DNA of 64,000 nucleotides. It comes from Actinomyces sp. oral taxon 171 str. F0337 (GTDB lineage: Bacteria > Actinomycetota > Actinomycetes > Actinomycetales > Actinomycetaceae). The notes under the pieces were generated by a model that saw nothing but the letters and a program-made list of their open reading frames with translations, was not told the origin of the DNA and did not search any database. The position numbers and the translations under genes are program-made. The stretch spans positions 1,178,001 through 1,242,000 of the forward strand of contig NZ_CP040005.1 of NCBI RefSeq assembly GCF_005696555.1. Reading direction: 5' to 3'. Shown piece after piece: positions 35,310 through 44,713 of this stretch. Each line of letters opens with the position of its first letter. Position 1 is the stretch's first letter.

Positions 35310-36149
35310 ATGTGTGCTCGCGACGTCCTGGAGAGGACGAAGAATCGTGGTGAGGGTGGAGGCAGGCCTGTTTCTCTGGCGGTTCTTTGGATTGTTGTCA
35401 TGGCTCCGGCTTCTCGAGTGATGACAGGACTTCAAGAAGGTCACACAATATTCGGGCATATTCCGTATGAAGTGTTCCCTCTTGTGATGACCGGACCGTT
35501 GATCGCGACGGTGGTGTGCAGGCTCGTGGTTCCTGGGTGGTTTCCGGGAGATGCTCCTCAAGTTTCTTCAAGGAGACTGCGTAGAGGGTGGATTGCGGTC
35601 GGGTTCACTGCTTCTGTGTACGGAGCTCTCATGGTTCTGCTCATCGAGCCCGGAGGGCTGCCATTCGTTCCGTCGGGCTGGGTGGGACCTGGTTCGGTGC
35701 TGATGGTCGTTGTTGGTTTGTTCGTTGGTGGTTGGTGTGAGGAGATCGGGTACAGAGGGGTGATGTACCGAGCAATGGCTGAGAGGTGTCACCCCTGGCT
35801 GTGTGTCATCGTTAACGGCGCCTTCTTCGGTGTTTGTCATTTGCAGTATTTTGATCTTGGTCTCTTGTATGTCACTCTATTCGTGGGATGTGCCATTGGT
35901 TTGGATGTGATAATGGCGTCCGTCTGGGTGGGATCTTGGCGGAATCGTGTTCTTGCAGCCTCTGTGGTTCATGGCGTCGCTAATGTTGTGCTTCAGGCTG
36001 TGGGTGTGGAGTATGTGGTGGAGACATGCTTGATGTGGTTCTTGGCAACGGCCCTGAGTGCAGTGATGGCGTACATTATTGGCGTGAAGATGGGTGTTGG
36101 AGATTTTGCTGCTGCACGTCAAACCAAGATTGGGGTGAAGAGCGAATAG
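35310..36149 (+). CDS. CPBP-family intramembrane metalloprotease (Abi)
   Basis: 279 residues from the ATG at 35310 (ggaaggtagaca upstream). Six or more helices. The catalytic motifs are EEIGYRGVMYR (EExxxR), FFGVCHLQYF (FxxxH) and VVHGVANVV (HxxxN). Members include CAAX-like proteases and bacteriocin-immunity proteins. The gene uses many more A/T-ending codons than its neighbours and is bounded by a terminator-like hairpin, consistent with recent acquisition. No bacteriocin precursor is evident nearby. Target unknown. Confidence 0.85.
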   Translation: MCARDVLERTKNRGEGGGRPVSLAVLWIVVMAPASRVMTGLQEGHTIFGHIPYEVFPLVMTGPLIATVVCRLVVPGWFPGDAPQVSSRRLRRGWIAVGFTASVYGALMVLLIEPGGLPFVPSGWVGPGSVLMVVVGLFVGGWCEEIGYRGVMYRAMAERCHPWLCVIVNGAFFGVCHLQYFDLGLLYVTLFVGCAIGLDVIMASVWVGSWRNRVLAASVVHGVANVVLQAVGVEYVVETCLMWFLATALSAVMAYIIGVKMGVGDFAAARQTKIGVKSE

Positions 36150-36156
36150 GGGTGAT

Positions 36157-36807
36157 TTATGGCGTTGCTTGATTTCTGAGAGCCGTTACGATCTGTGGAA
36201 GCGACGTGATGCCGTCGGAGGCCAGGAAGTGGCCCGCGCCCGGAACGGCGACGACGTCGGCGCCAAGCGCGGCGGCGACATCCAGCGAGGCCTCTTGGGG
36301 GACGAGCGGGTCGTTGTCGGAGTGGATAACCGTGGTGGCGCCCAGAAATGGACGCAGCTCACGAGGGTCGGCGCCCTTGACGAAGTCGCTCAGTCCGGTG
36401 ATGAGGAAGTGGTCGAGCTCCGCCTCGCCCGTTGGAGGGAGATGCTGTGCGAAGGGGGCGACGGCGATGAAGGCCGCCAGGTGCTGTTCGTCACGGTGGT
36501 CCGGTGAGCTCGAGATGACCCGCTCGATCGCTCGCAGCGCGGCGAGCCCACCAAGACTGTGCGTCACAATTGCCAGTCCTGCCAAGCTGTCCGGTGATGA
36601 GCCGATTCTCTCGGCTATCATCGGAACCCAGATCGAGGCTCGAGGGGCCTGAGGGGAAGGTAGTTCCAGTGCCTCGAGGTGGGGAACACTCCGCGCGAGC
36701 CAGGGAAACCAGTGCTCGTCAGGCCCCGCTCCGAAGCCGTGGACGAGAATGACCCTGTCGAACCCGTCGAGTCCGTGAGAGGGATGATGTTCTGTAACGT
36801 GATCCAT
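36157..36807 (-). CDS. RBBP9/YdeN-like alpha/beta hydrolase
   Basis: 216 residues. The fold is short and lidless, with VILVHGFGAGPDEHWFPWL (oxyanion loop), nucleophile Ser in VTHSLGG, Asp in HSDNDPLVP and His in VPGAGHFLA. These are the marks of the RBBP9/YdeN serine-hydrolase family, whose substrates are poorly known. It diverges from a MerR regulator gene; a dyad of MerR type lies between them, so it is the likely target of that regulator. Confidence 0.88.
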   Translation of the reverse strand: MDHVTEHHPSHGLDGFDRVILVHGFGAGPDEHWFPWLARSVPHLEALELPSPQAPRASIWVPMIAERIGSSPDSLAGLAIVTHSLGGLAALRAIERVISSSPDHRDEQHLAAFIAVAPFAQHLPPTGEAELDHFLITGLSDFVKGADPRELRPFLGATTVIHSDNDPLVPQEASLDVAAALGADVVAVPGAGHFLASDGITSLPQIVTALRNQATP

Positions 36808-36825
36808 GCCCCTGGACGGTAGACG

Positions 36826-36847
36826 TTGACGCCAGTGGCAAGGTCAA
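36826..36847 (-). promoter_or_regulatory. MerR-type operator/promoter for the hydrolase gene
   Basis: TTGAC-N12-GTCAA forms a dyad at 36826-36847. On the minus strand TTGACC (36847-36842) is a -35. A weak -10, TCTACC or TACCGT, follows at 18-20 bp, the stretched spacing MerR proteins correct by twisting DNA. Transcription would begin within a few bases of the hydrolase ATG. Confidence 0.45.
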
Positions 36848-36880
36848 GCAGAAGCTGCTCACAGGAAAGGAGCGCTCCTC

Positions 36881-37249
36881 GTGCGCATCGGAGAGTTCGC
36901 CCGACAGGCGGGCGTCAGTCCCCGTTCCCTGAGGCACTACGAGGAGGCCGGTCTGCTCGTGCCCACGAGGACCTCCGCCGGATATCGGAACTACAGCCTG
37001 AAGGACCTTGACGCCGTCGCACGCATCCGGCCGATCCTGGCCACCGGTCTCGGCATTGCCGCCGCCCGGCGCTACCTGGACTGCGTCGAGGTCGCCGGTG
37101 ATGACCGAGCCGTCTCCATCACCATGTGCTCCAACCTGCGCCGCGAGCTCGAGGCGGTCGAGGAGCGGATCGCCCGGCACCGCAGTCGCCTGGCACGCGA
37201 GCAGGACGCCCTCAACCGCTTCAGGGCCGCTGCTGGGGAAGAAGAGTGA
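36881..37249 (+). CDS. MerR-family transcriptional regulator
   Basis: 122 residues from the GTG at 36881 (aaaggagcg upstream). The N-terminal winged helix is MRIGEFARQAGVSPRSLRHYEEAGLLVPTRTSAGYRNYSLKDL. A dimerisation coiled coil follows (LRRELEAVEERIARHRSRLAREQDALNRF). One Cys in the linker region (YLDCVEVAG) and one near SITMCSNL are seen, but no metal-binding loop, so an organic ligand or redox signal is more likely. It is divergent from the hydrolase gene. The spacer carries a matching dyad. Confidence 0.9.
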   Translation: MRIGEFARQAGVSPRSLRHYEEAGLLVPTRTSAGYRNYSLKDLDAVARIRPILATGLGIAAARRYLDCVEVAGDDRAVSITMCSNLRRELEAVEERIARHRSRLAREQDALNRFRAAAGEEE

Positions 37250-37391
37250 GGACGGCCCTGCTCAGGCCCGCCCCACTGACGTGACCGGTCTCGCCCGCTC
37301 GTGGGGCGGACGCCGCCGGGCCCCACTGCAGCCGGGCGATAGGCTGTGCCCCAGCACCAGGAAGCACGAGTAGGAAAAGAGCGCTGCCGCG

Positions 37392-40373
37392 ATGTCAGAG
37401 AGTACCGCACCGGTGGAGTCCGACACCCCCTTCCGCTACACGGCGGAGCTGGCGGACTCCATCGAGACCGCCTGGCAGGGCCGCTGGGAGGCCGAGGGCA
37501 CCTTCAACGCCGACAACCCCGTCGGCGCTCTGGCCGGCCCCGGGGCGGAGAAGGAGAAGTTCTTCCTGCTGGACATGTTCCCCTACCCCTCCGGCAAGGG
37601 CCTGCACGTGGGCCACCCGCTGGGCTACATCTCCACCGACGTCGTCGCCCGCTTCAACCGCATGACCGGCAAGAACGTCCTGTACACGATGGGCTACGAC
37701 GCCTTCGGCCTGCCCGCCGAGCAGTACGCCGTCACCACCGGCCAGCACCCGCGCATCTCCACCGAGGCCAACATCGCCAACATGCGCCGCCAGCTGCGCC
37801 GCCTGGGCCTGTCCCACGACCCGCGCCGCTCCCTGGCCACCATCGACGTCGACTACGTGCGCTGGACCCAGTGGATCTTCCTGCAGGTCTTCAACTCCTG
37901 GTTCGACCCCGAGGCCCCGCGCCGCGACGGCCGAGGCAAGGGGGCGGCCCGGCCGGTGACCGAACTGCGCGACAAGCTCGCCTCCGGTCAGGTCCCCGTT
38001 CCCGACGGCCGCGACTGGAGTGCCCTGAGCGCGGCCGAGCAGGCCGAGGTCATCGACTCCTTCCGCCTGGCCTACGTCTCCAACGCCCCCGTCAACTGGT
38101 GCCCCGGCCTGGGCACGGTGCTCGCCAACGAGGAGGTCACCTCCGAGGGGCGCTCCGAACGGGGCAACTACCCGGTCTTCAAGCGCAACCTGCGCCAGTG
38201 GATGATGCGCATCACCGCCTACGGCGACCGCCTCGCCGAGGACCTGGACACCGTGGACTGGCCCGAGAAGGTCAAGCTCATGCAGCGCAACTGGATCGGC
38301 CGCTCCGAGGGCGCCGAGGTGACCTTCGCCGTGCCCGGGGCCGGTCAGGGCGCTGACGAGGACGCGTCGCTGAGCGTCTACACCACCCGCCCCGACACCC
38401 TCTTCGGCGCCACCTTCATGGTCGTGGCTCCCGAGCACCCCGTGCTGGGCGGCCTCCAGGCCTCCGGGTCGGTACGCACCGAGACCCAGATCGCCGACGA
38501 CGCCGCGGCCCTTTCTGTCCCGGCAACCTGGCCCGAGGGGACCAAGGATGCCTGGACCGGCGGCTACGCGACCCCCGCCGAGGCCGTGGCGGCCTACCGG
38601 GCCCAGGCCGCGGCGACGTCGGACGCCGACCGCACCGACGAGGGGCGGGCCAAGACCGGTGTCTTCACCGGCTTCTTCGGAATCAACCCCGTCAACGGGG
38701 CGAAGGTGCCGGTCTTCGTGGCCGACTACGTCCTCATGGGCTACGGGACCGGCGCCATCATGGCCGTGCCCGCCCATGACGAGCGCGACTACGCCTTCGC
38801 CACCAAGTACGACATCGACATCATCCAGACCATCGGCCCGGCCGACGACCCCCACGGCGTCGACCTGAGCGCCCAGGCCTACACCGGTGACGGCGTCATC
38901 GTGAACTCCGCCCAGGGCGACCTGGACATCAACGGCATGGGCAAGGACGAGGCCAAGGCCACCATGATCGGCTGGCTGGAGGCCAAGGGCGCCGGCCGCG
39001 GTGCGGTCACCTACCGCCTGCGCGACTGGCTCTTCTCCCGCCAGCGCTACTGGGGCGAGCCCTTCCCCATCGTGTGGGATGAGGACGGCGGCGTCCACGC
39101 CCTGCCCAAGTCGATGCTGCCGGTCGAGCTGCCCGAGGTCACCGACTACTCGCCGCGCTCCTACGACCCCGACGACGCCGACTCCTCCCCGGAGCCGCCG
39201 CTGAGCAAGGCCACCGAGTGGGTCGAGGTCGAGCTCGACCTGGGCGACGGCCCCCGCACCTACTACCGCGAGACCAACACGATGCCGCAGTGGGCCGGCT
39301 CGTGCTGGTACGAGATGCGCTACATCGACCCGACCGATGACAAGGCGCTCGTCGACCCGGCCAACGAGGCCTACTGGATGGGGCCGCGCCCGCAGGCCGG
39401 TAACATCTCCGGCGGTACCGACCTGTACGTCGGCGGCGTCGAGCACGCCGTCCTGCACCTGCTCTATGCACGTTTCTGGCACAAGGTCCTGTTCGACCTG
39501 GGCCACGTCTCCTCCTCCGAGCCCTACCACCGCCTCTTCAACCAGGGATACGTCCAGGCCTACGCCTACACCGACTCCCGTGGCCAGTACGTGCCCGCCG
39601 ACGAGGTCGAGGAGGTCCCCGCCGAGGACGGCACCACCAGCTATCTGTGGCAGGGGCAGCCGGTGCGCCGCGAGTACGGCAAGATGGGCAAGTCCCTGAA
39701 GAACATCGTCACCCCCGACGACATGTACGAGGCCTACGGCGCAGACACCTTCCGTGTCTACGAGATGAGCATGGGACCGCTGGACGCCGACCGTCCGTGG
39801 GACACCCGCGCCGTCGCCGGCAGCCAGCGCTTCCTGCAGCGCCTGTGGCGCAACGTCGTCGACGAGACCACCGGTGAGCTGACGGTGGTCGATGAGCGCG
39901 CTGACGAGGAGACCCGCCGGCTCGTGGCCAAGACGATCGTGGGCGTGCGCGAGGATTACGAGGGGATGCGCCTGAACACGGCCATTGCCAAGCTCATCGT
40001 CCTCAACAACCATCTCACTGGGCTCGGTGCGGTCCCGCGCGAGGCCGTCGAGGCCCTCGTCCTCATGACGGCTCCTGTGGCCCCACACATCGCCGAGGAG
40101 ATCTGGAAGCGCCTGGGTCACGAGCACTCCCTGGCCCACGAGGACTTCCCGGTCGTGACTGACGAGTCCCTGCTGGCCGCCGAGAAGGTCACCTGCGTCG
40201 TCCAGGTCAAGGGCAAGGTCCGCGACCGCCTCGAGGTCGACCCCGATATCTCCGAGGCCGAGCTGGAGGAGCTGGCCCTGGCGGCTCCCGGCGTCATCCG
40301 CACCCTGGACGGGCGCGGCGTGCGCAAGGTGATCGTGCGTGCCCCCAAGCTGGTGAGCATCGTCCCCGAGTGA
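37392..40373 (+). CDS. leuS: Leucyl-tRNA synthetase
   Basis: 993 residues, class Ia enzyme charging tRNA-Leu. The HIGH-type motif is [16 protein letters not shown]; the KMSKS-type loop is [14 protein letters not shown]1 editing domain carries the expected [14 protein letters not shown] and [17 protein letters not shown] motifs. A leucine-specific insertion and anticodon-binding domain follow. The length is a little over the E. coli enzyme because of actinobacterial insertions (about 175-200 and 345-420). The ATG at 37392 lies in a modest context. A very long antisense open frame covers the gene but is a codon-bias artefact. Confidence 0.97.
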   Translation: MSESTAPVESDTPFRYTAELADSIETAWQGRWEAEGTFNADNPVGALAGPGAEKEKFFLLDMFPYPSGKGLHVGHPLGYISTDVVARFNRMTGKNVLYTMGYDAFGLPAEQYAVTTGQHPRISTEANIANMRRQLRRLGLSHDPRRSLATIDVDYVRWTQWIFLQVFNSWFDPEAPRRDGRGKGAARPVTELRDKLASGQVPVPDGRDWSALSAAEQAEVIDSFRLAYVSNAPVNWCPGLGTVLANEEVTSEGRSERGNYPVFKRNLRQWMMRITAYGDRLAEDLDTVDWPEKVKLMQRNWIGRSEGAEVTFAVPGAGQGADEDASLSVYTTRPDTLFGATFMVVAPEHPVLGGLQASGSVRTETQIADDAAALSVPATWPEGTKDAWTGGYATPAEAVAAYRAQAAATSDADRTDEGRAKTGVFTGFFGINPVNGAKVPVFVADYVLMGYGTGAIMAVPAHDERDYAFATKYDIDIIQTIGPADDPHGVDLSAQAYTGDGVIVNSAQGDLDINGMGKDEAKATMIGWLEAKGAGRGAVTYRLRDWLFSRQRYWGEPFPIVWDEDGGVHALPKSMLPVELPEVTDYSPRSYDPDDADSSPEPPLSKATEWVEVELDLGDGPRTYYRETNTMPQWAGSCWYEMRYIDPTDDKALVDPANEAYWMGPRPQAGNISGGTDLYVGGVEHAVLHLLYARFWHKVLFDLGHVSSSEPYHRLFNQGYVQAYAYTDSRGQYVPADEVEEVPAEDGTTSYLWQGQPVRREYGKMGKSLKNIVTPDDMYEAYGADTFRVYEMSMGPLDADRPWDTRAVAGSQRFLQRLWRNVVDETTGELTVVDERADEETRRLVAKTIVGVREDYEGMRLNTAIAKLIVLNNHLTGLGAVPREAVEALVLMTAPVAPHIAEEIWKRLGHEHSLAHEDFPVVTDESLLAAEKVTCVVQVKGKVRDRLEVDPDISEAELEELALAAPGVIRTLDGRGVRKVIVRAPKLVSIVPE

Positions 40374-40429
40374 CCGGGGCGGGCTTCCCGACGGCGCCAC
40401 TCACGGCCGCGCCGCGGTAGCCCGGGAAC

Positions 40430-40478
40430 AGTACGAGGGGCTGCACGAACCGAGATGGTTGGTGCAACCCCTCGTGCT
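40430..40478 (+). terminator. Terminator of leuS
   Basis: 17-bp stem (40430-40446 with 40462-40478, two G-U pairs) and a further small inner stem gaacc/ggttg. It is 56 nt past the stop and may also end the opposite-strand TA transcript 27 nt away. Confidence 0.7.
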
Positions 40479-40504
40479 GCTGTCCGAAGATGATTCGGCA
40501 ATGC

Positions 40505-40765
40505 TCAGGCGGAGTGCCCGAATCGCTTCTGCGCAGCCTGCCGGGTCACGCCGAGAGCAGCTCCGATCACAGTCCAGGAGTCACCTGCCTGTCGAGCTCG
40601 GGCGACCGCTGCATGCAACTCGGTCTCGGCGTCATGCACCCGCCGACTCGCGGCAATGATCGCCCGGAAGTGCGCGGCGTCCCGGGCTGGCGTGCTGCTT
40701 GGATCGAGAGTCTCAAGGCCTGTCGTGTCGTGAGTGTGCGTCAGTGTGGAGGACAACGTCATCAC
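40505..40765 (-). CDS. HTH antitoxin-like protein of the pair
   Basis: 86 residues; GTG at 40765 overlaps the toxin-like stop as GTGA (ATG at 40762 is the alternative). Residues 58-84 ([23 protein letters not shown]) form a helix-turn-helix often found in small actinobacterial proteins encoded beside the toxin-like family upstream. A helical, Ala-rich segment precedes it. It should bind the inverted repeat over the pair's promoter and repress it, alone or with its partner. Toxin-antitoxin function is inferred from gene size, order, overlap and operator. Confidence 0.65.
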   Translation of the reverse strand: MMTLSSTLTHTHDTTGLETLDPSSTPARDAAHFRAIIAASRRVHDAETELHAAVARARQAGDSWTVIGAALGVTRQAAQKRFGHSA

Positions 40766-40998
40766 CTCAGATAGTCGTAGAACTTCGGTCGCAGGCGGTC
40801 GGCATGAATGATCCGGGTTGGCTCTGCGGCAGGAACCGCAACCAACTCGAGCAAGGTGGCGTCAACTGCTGGCCCGATGACCAGGAGCCGCTCCTCTCCT
40901 TCGTACTCGTACTCGACCAGTCTTAAGGCGTTGGTCCAGGCGTGTTCCACATCCGTACGGGTGACCCCGTGCTTCAGCGCCGACCACCCAACCCTCAT
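40762..40998 (-). CDS. BrnT-like toxin candidate
   Basis: 78 residues from the ATG at 40998. The sequence [19 protein letters not shown], then [22 protein letters not shown] and [16 protein letters not shown] follows the KHG-V, ER...IG, RIIxA-R layout of BrnT-type RNase-fold toxins, though it is divergent. There is no ribosome-binding site because the predicted transcription start coincides with the ATG. The gene order toxin first, antitoxin second is the BrnTA order. Ribonuclease activity is unproven. Confidence 0.6.
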   Translation of the reverse strand: MRVGWSALKHGVTRTDVEHAWTNALRLVEYEYEGEERLLVIGPAVDATLLELVAVPAAEPTRIIHADRLRPKFYDYLR

Positions 40999-41034
40999 GT
41001 GTCAACTTTAGGTTGACACATGAGGGTTGGTCAA
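40988..41034 (-). promoter_or_regulatory. 19-bp perfect inverted repeat over the TA promoter
   Basis: Arms 40988-41006 (ccaaccctcatgtgtcaac) and 41012-41030 are exact complements around a 5-nt spacer. On the minus strand TTGACC (41034-41029), 18 bp and TAAAGT (41010-41005) make a good promoter, with +1 expected at the A of the toxin ATG (40998). The repeat spans -31 to about +11, so bound protein would cover most of the promoter and the start codon. It also lies 36-78 bp past the 3' end of the HerA-like gene and could serve as its terminator. Confidence 0.75.
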
Positions 41035-41065
41035 GGTGGCGCCCATGTGCCTCGACAATAGGGGC

Positions 41066-43114
41066 TCAGCGACGCCTGAGGGTGCCGAAGATGGAGCGCG
41101 TGATCTCGCGGGTGATCTGGCGGCCCACCGAGCCGATGGTCTTCTCGACCTCCCGCTGGCGGCGCTCGGCGGCCTTCTCCGCCTCGCGCTGGCGACGCTG
41201 GGCCTCCTTGACGGCCTCGCGCTCCAGGCGCTCGGCCTCCTTCTGACGCTGAGCCGCCTGGCGGGCGGCCTCCTTCTCCAGGGCCTTCTGCGCGGCGGCA
41301 TCGGCCTTGGCCTGCTCCTTGGCGGCTTGCTCAGCGGCGCGAGCAGCCTCGGCGGCCTCGGCGTCGGCCTGGACCCGCTGGGCCAGCAGCTCGTAGGCGG
41401 ACTCGTTGTCCACACCCGTGGCGTACTTGGGCTTGATCGGTGAGGAGGCCAGCACCTGGTTGACCGTGCCGTCCTGGGCCGGCCCCATGACGGCGGCAGG
41501 CACATTCACGACCACCGGGGCCACCGGAGCCGGGCGCCCCTTCTCGTCCAGCACGCTGACGACGGCCTGACCGGTGCCCAGCGACGTGAGCACCCGGTTG
41601 AGGTCCACCGGGCTGACCGGGAAGGTGGAGACCGCCTTCTTGAGGTTGGCGGCGTCGGCCGGGGTGTGGGCGCGCAGGGCGTGCTGCACCCGGCTGCCGA
41701 GCTGGGCCAGGACCTCATCGGGAACGTCCGTGGGGGACTGGGTGATGAAGACGATGCCCACACCCTTGGAGCGGATGAGCCGCACCGTGCGCACCACGGC
41801 CTCCAGGAAGGCCTTCGAGGCGCCGGAGAACAGCAGGTGGGCCTCGTCGAAGAAGAACACCATGGTGGGCTTGTCCGGGTCGCCGACCTCCGGCAGGGTC
41901 TCGAAGAGCTCGGCGAGCAACCACATGAGGAAGGTGGAGAACAGCGTTCCCTGGGACTGGATGTCGGCCAGCTCCAGGGCGGAGATGACGCCCCGGCCAT
42001 CGGGGGAGACCCGCATGAGGTCACGCACGTCGAGAGCCGGCTCGCCGAAGAAGGCCTCGCCTCCGGCCGCCTCCAGGGCGGCGATCTCCCGCAGGATGAC
42101 CCCGGCCGTGGCCGCCGAGACCCCGCCGATGGTCTTGAGCTCCTCCTTGCCGGCGTCCGTGTTCGTCAGATAGTCGACGACGGCGCGCAGGTCCTTCAGA
42201 TCCAGCAGGGCCAGCCCCTGGCCGTCCGCCCAGTGGAAGACCAGCTGGAGGGCGGAGGCCTGCGTGTCGTTGAGACCCAGGACCCGCGAGAGCAGGATCG
42301 GCCCGAACTCGGTGACCGTCGTGCGGATGGGGGTGCCGCTGATGCCTGCGCCGGAGTCCGACCCACCGAGGTTGAACAGCTCCATGGGGAAGGACTGGCC
42401 CTTCCAGTCCTGACCGGTGGAGGCGATGCGGGAGGCGATCTTGTCATTGGAGGCCCCGGCCTCGGCCAGGCCGGTCAGGTCCCCCTTGACGTCGGCCAGG
42501 AACACCGGGACGCCAGCACTGGACAGGCCCTCGGCCAGGAGCTGGAGCGTGCGGGTCTTACCGGTGCCGGTCGCCCCGGCCACCAGCGCGTGCCGGTTGA
42601 GCAGCCCCAGTGGGATGCCCACCGACAGGCCCTTGACCGCCGCGGGGTCACCACCGGAGAGCGTATCGAGGTAGGTGCCCACTGGCAGCGTGGGGGAGGA
42701 GAAGCCGTAGCCGGAACGGACCTGAGCGGTATAGGCGGACTCCCCGGCCCCCTCGTTCCCCGATGCCTGGTCGGCCGGAGCAGCGGCCTCAGCCTGCGCA
42801 GGGGACTGCCCCTGGGGCTGCCCCTGGGCTTGCTCAGCAGCCGGCGCCGTTTCGCCGGCCGGAGCCTGGTCCGTCGCCGGCTGTGCGGCAGCTTCCGCAA
42901 CCGGCTCGGCTAAGGGGACGGCGTCGGCCGTTTGAGCGGCGGGCTCTCCGTCAGTAGTGCGGGGCTCACCGGTCTGCTCCACGGCCGAGGCCGGGGTGGA
43001 GGCGATGGCGGCGTCGAGGGCCGCCTGAGCGGCGGCCGCCTTGGCTGCGGCGGCTTCGGCGGCGGCCTGGGCGGCCTCGGCCTTGAGGCGTGCGATCTCA
43101 GCGGAATCGGTCAT
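41066..43114 (-). CDS. HerA-like ATPase (DUF853 helicase family)
   Basis: 682 residues from the ATG at 43114; the open frame runs further but through non-coding sequence. An Ala-rich coiled coil (IARLKAEAAQAAAEAAAAKA) and a Pro/Ala/Gln-rich linker fill about the first 120 residues. The ATPase core has Walker A VAGATGTGKTRTL, Walker B MVFFFDEAHLLF and VFITQSPTDVPDEVL. A second coiled coil with AARQAAQRQKEAERL-type repeats and a basic end (SIFGTLRRR) close it. DUF853 proteins resemble the HerA DNA translocase, but their role is unknown. No nuclease partner such as NurA lies beside it. Confidence 0.88.
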   Translation of the reverse strand: MTDSAEIARLKAEAAQAAAEAAAAKAAAAQAALDAAIASTPASAVEQTGEPRTTDGEPAAQTADAVPLAEPVAEAAAQPATDQAPAGETAPAAEQAQGQPQGQSPAQAEAAAPADQASGNEGAGESAYTAQVRSGYGFSSPTLPVGTYLDTLSGGDPAAVKGLSVGIPLGLLNRHALVAGATGTGKTRTLQLLAEGLSSAGVPVFLADVKGDLTGLAEAGASNDKIASRIASTGQDWKGQSFPMELFNLGGSDSGAGISGTPIRTTVTEFGPILLSRVLGLNDTQASALQLVFHWADGQGLALLDLKDLRAVVDYLTNTDAGKEELKTIGGVSAATAGVILREIAALEAAGGEAFFGEPALDVRDLMRVSPDGRGVISALELADIQSQGTLFSTFLMWLLAELFETLPEVGDPDKPTMVFFFDEAHLLFSGASKAFLEAVVRTVRLIRSKGVGIVFITQSPTDVPDEVLAQLGSRVQHALRAHTPADAANLKKAVSTFPVSPVDLNRVLTSLGTGQAVVSVLDEKGRPAPVAPVVVNVPAAVMGPAQDGTVNQVLASSPIKPKYATGVDNESAYELLAQRVQADAEAAEAARAAEQAAKEQAKADAAAQKALEKEAARQAAQRQKEAERLEREAVKEAQRRQREAEKAAERRQREVEKTIGSVGRQITREITRSIFGTLRRR

Positions 43115-43390
43115 GGACTCATCGTAAACGCCGAACCTGCCAGTGCGCTGACCAGGGCGTGCCAGTGGAGCCTGCGCCATTTCCGACCGCGATGGAGGCA
43201 GGGGCCGGGCCGAGAGGGTAGCCTCGGGCCTCAATGACGTTGAGACGATACGTCCGATCCCACACCTGCCCGTCCCCAGTGCCGCGAGGTCTACACGCCC
43301 CATGTTGCCCCCTGCGTCGTTGTTTCCGGAAGAGCCGCCCCTCATGGGCCAGTTGCTGGTACACCCCTCCCGCGGGATCAGGTGAGTGCC

Positions 43391-44605
43391 ATGCGGATCG
43401 CCTTCTTCATTGACGACTACCTCCCCTCCGTCCACGGCGTGGCCACCTCCACGGCCACCTTCCGCTCCGCCCTGGAACGCATGGGACACGAGGTCTACGT
43501 GGTGGCCCCCAAGGCCGAGGGCCATGAGGAGACCGACGACCACGTCATCCGCCTGTCCTCGTCGCGCTACTACGTCTTCGACAGCCGAGAGGTCGCCACC
43601 ATCTATCCCGGCCTGGCCCGACGCTTCGACGCCTACGACTTCGACATCGTCCACAGCCAGACCCAGTTCAGCCTGGGTGTGCTGGCCCACTGGGTGGCCA
43701 AGCGTCAGAACATTCCCCACGTCACCACCATCCACACCCTCTACACCGAGCTCATCGACGACTATCCGCTGGCCGTGGTCTCGGGCCTGCTGGCCCTCTC
43801 CGTCGCCTTCCCCGTGGCGCTCAAGTCGCTGCCGGTCCTGCCTCGCGTCCACCGGGAGACCATCAAGCACCTCAACAAGCGTGACATGAAGACGGCCCTG
43901 TCCCGCCAGGGATGGCGCCTGACGGCGGCCTTCGCCAACAAGTGCGACGCCTGCCTGTCGCCCTCCCAGCACCTGGCCCAGATCCTCATCGACGACGGCG
44001 GACTGACCACCCCCTGCATGGTGCTGCCCAACGGGCTGAACTCCACCCGCTACCGCAGTGCCCGCGCCGCCGACTCACCGATCCCCAAGGCCCCCGGTGA
44101 GAAGATCATCATCTGCGTGGCCCGGCTCAGTCCGGAGAAGCGGCAGATGACGCTCATCGAGGCCATGCCCCACCTGGCCGACATGCCGGTCAAGCTGGTG
44201 CTCGTCGGCCCCGGTCCCTCCCAGGAGGAGCTGGGGAAGCGAGCCGAGGAGCTCGGGGTGGCGGACCGGGTGGTACTGGCCGGTAGGCGCTCGCCGGATG
44301 AGGTCGCCGTCCTGCTCAAGCAGGCCGATGTCTTCTCCCTGGCCTCCTACCACTTCGACAACCAGCCCATGGTGTTCCTGGAGGCCGCCGTCTCCGGGCT
44401 TCCAATCGTCTACTGCGACGAGCGGATGACCGAGTGCCTCACCGAGCGCAACGCGATCCTCACCGACGGGATCGAGGGGGAGGACTTCGCCCGGCTCGCC
44501 GAGCTGTCCGACGGGGCCCTGGAAGTGGCGCAGCAGTTTGACTCCCAGACGATGACCAGGCGGCTCATCAACCTCTACGAGGACCTCCTGACCTCTCGTG
44601 GCTGA
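43391..44605 (+). CDS. GT4-family glycosyltransferase (PimA/diacylglycerol-glucosyltransferase-like)
   Basis: 404 residues from the ATG at 43391 (a GTG 9 nt earlier is in frame). MRIAFFIDDYLPSVHGVATSTATFRSALERMGHEVYVVAP is the common start of GT4 enzymes that glycosylate lipids. FDIVHSQTQFSLG, VARLSPEKRQMTLIEAM and FLEAAVSGLPIVYCDERMTE (EX7E region) complete the GT-B fold. It stands alone between the HerA-like gene (divergent, 276 bp apart, no further features seen in that gap) and degV. A glycolipid or membrane-anchor role is likely but not certain. Confidence 0.87.
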   Translation: MRIAFFIDDYLPSVHGVATSTATFRSALERMGHEVYVVAPKAEGHEETDDHVIRLSSSRYYVFDSREVATIYPGLARRFDAYDFDIVHSQTQFSLGVLAHWVAKRQNIPHVTTIHTLYTELIDDYPLAVVSGLLALSVAFPVALKSLPVLPRVHRETIKHLNKRDMKTALSRQGWRLTAAFANKCDACLSPSQHLAQILIDDGGLTTPCMVLPNGLNSTRYRSARAADSPIPKAPGEKIIICVARLSPEKRQMTLIEAMPHLADMPVKLVLVGPGPSQEELGKRAEELGVADRVVLAGRRSPDEVAVLLKQADVFSLASYHFDNQPMVFLEAAVSGLPIVYCDERMTECLTERNAILTDGIEGEDFARLAELSDGALEVAQQFDSQTMTRRLINLYEDLLTSRG

Positions 44606-44641
44606 AGGCCGGCGGGCCCCGGGGCGCGCCGGCCTTCAGCC
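44600..44641 (+). terminator. Hairpin at the end of the GT4 gene
   Basis: Perfect 15-bp stem (44600-44614 with 44627-44641). The gene's stop codon lies inside the left arm. No T-run; a cagcagcca direct repeat follows. Confidence 0.75.
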
Positions 44642-44713
44642 ACAGCAGCCACAGCAGCCACAGCGTGCGGCGCCTTGCTGGTACGTGCGGGGCTTGCCGA
44701 TAAGGTATGCGGC

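Noticed and set aside
35221..35421. 66-codon frame ahead of the CPBP gene, considered as a bacteriocin precursor
   Set aside because: No double-glycine or other leader motif, overlaps the CPBP gene by about 110 nt, and lacks a good ribosome-binding site.
37395..40400. A 1001-codon open frame antisense to leuS
   Set aside because: It mirrors leuS almost exactly and has the Val/Gly/Leu-rich composition expected from the complement of GC-rich codons. No domain or ribosome-binding site.
43115..43972. N-terminal extension of the HerA-like protein
   Set aside because: The extension overlaps the divergent glycosyltransferase gene and is not protein-like; the coiled coil starting at the 43114 ATG is the natural beginning.
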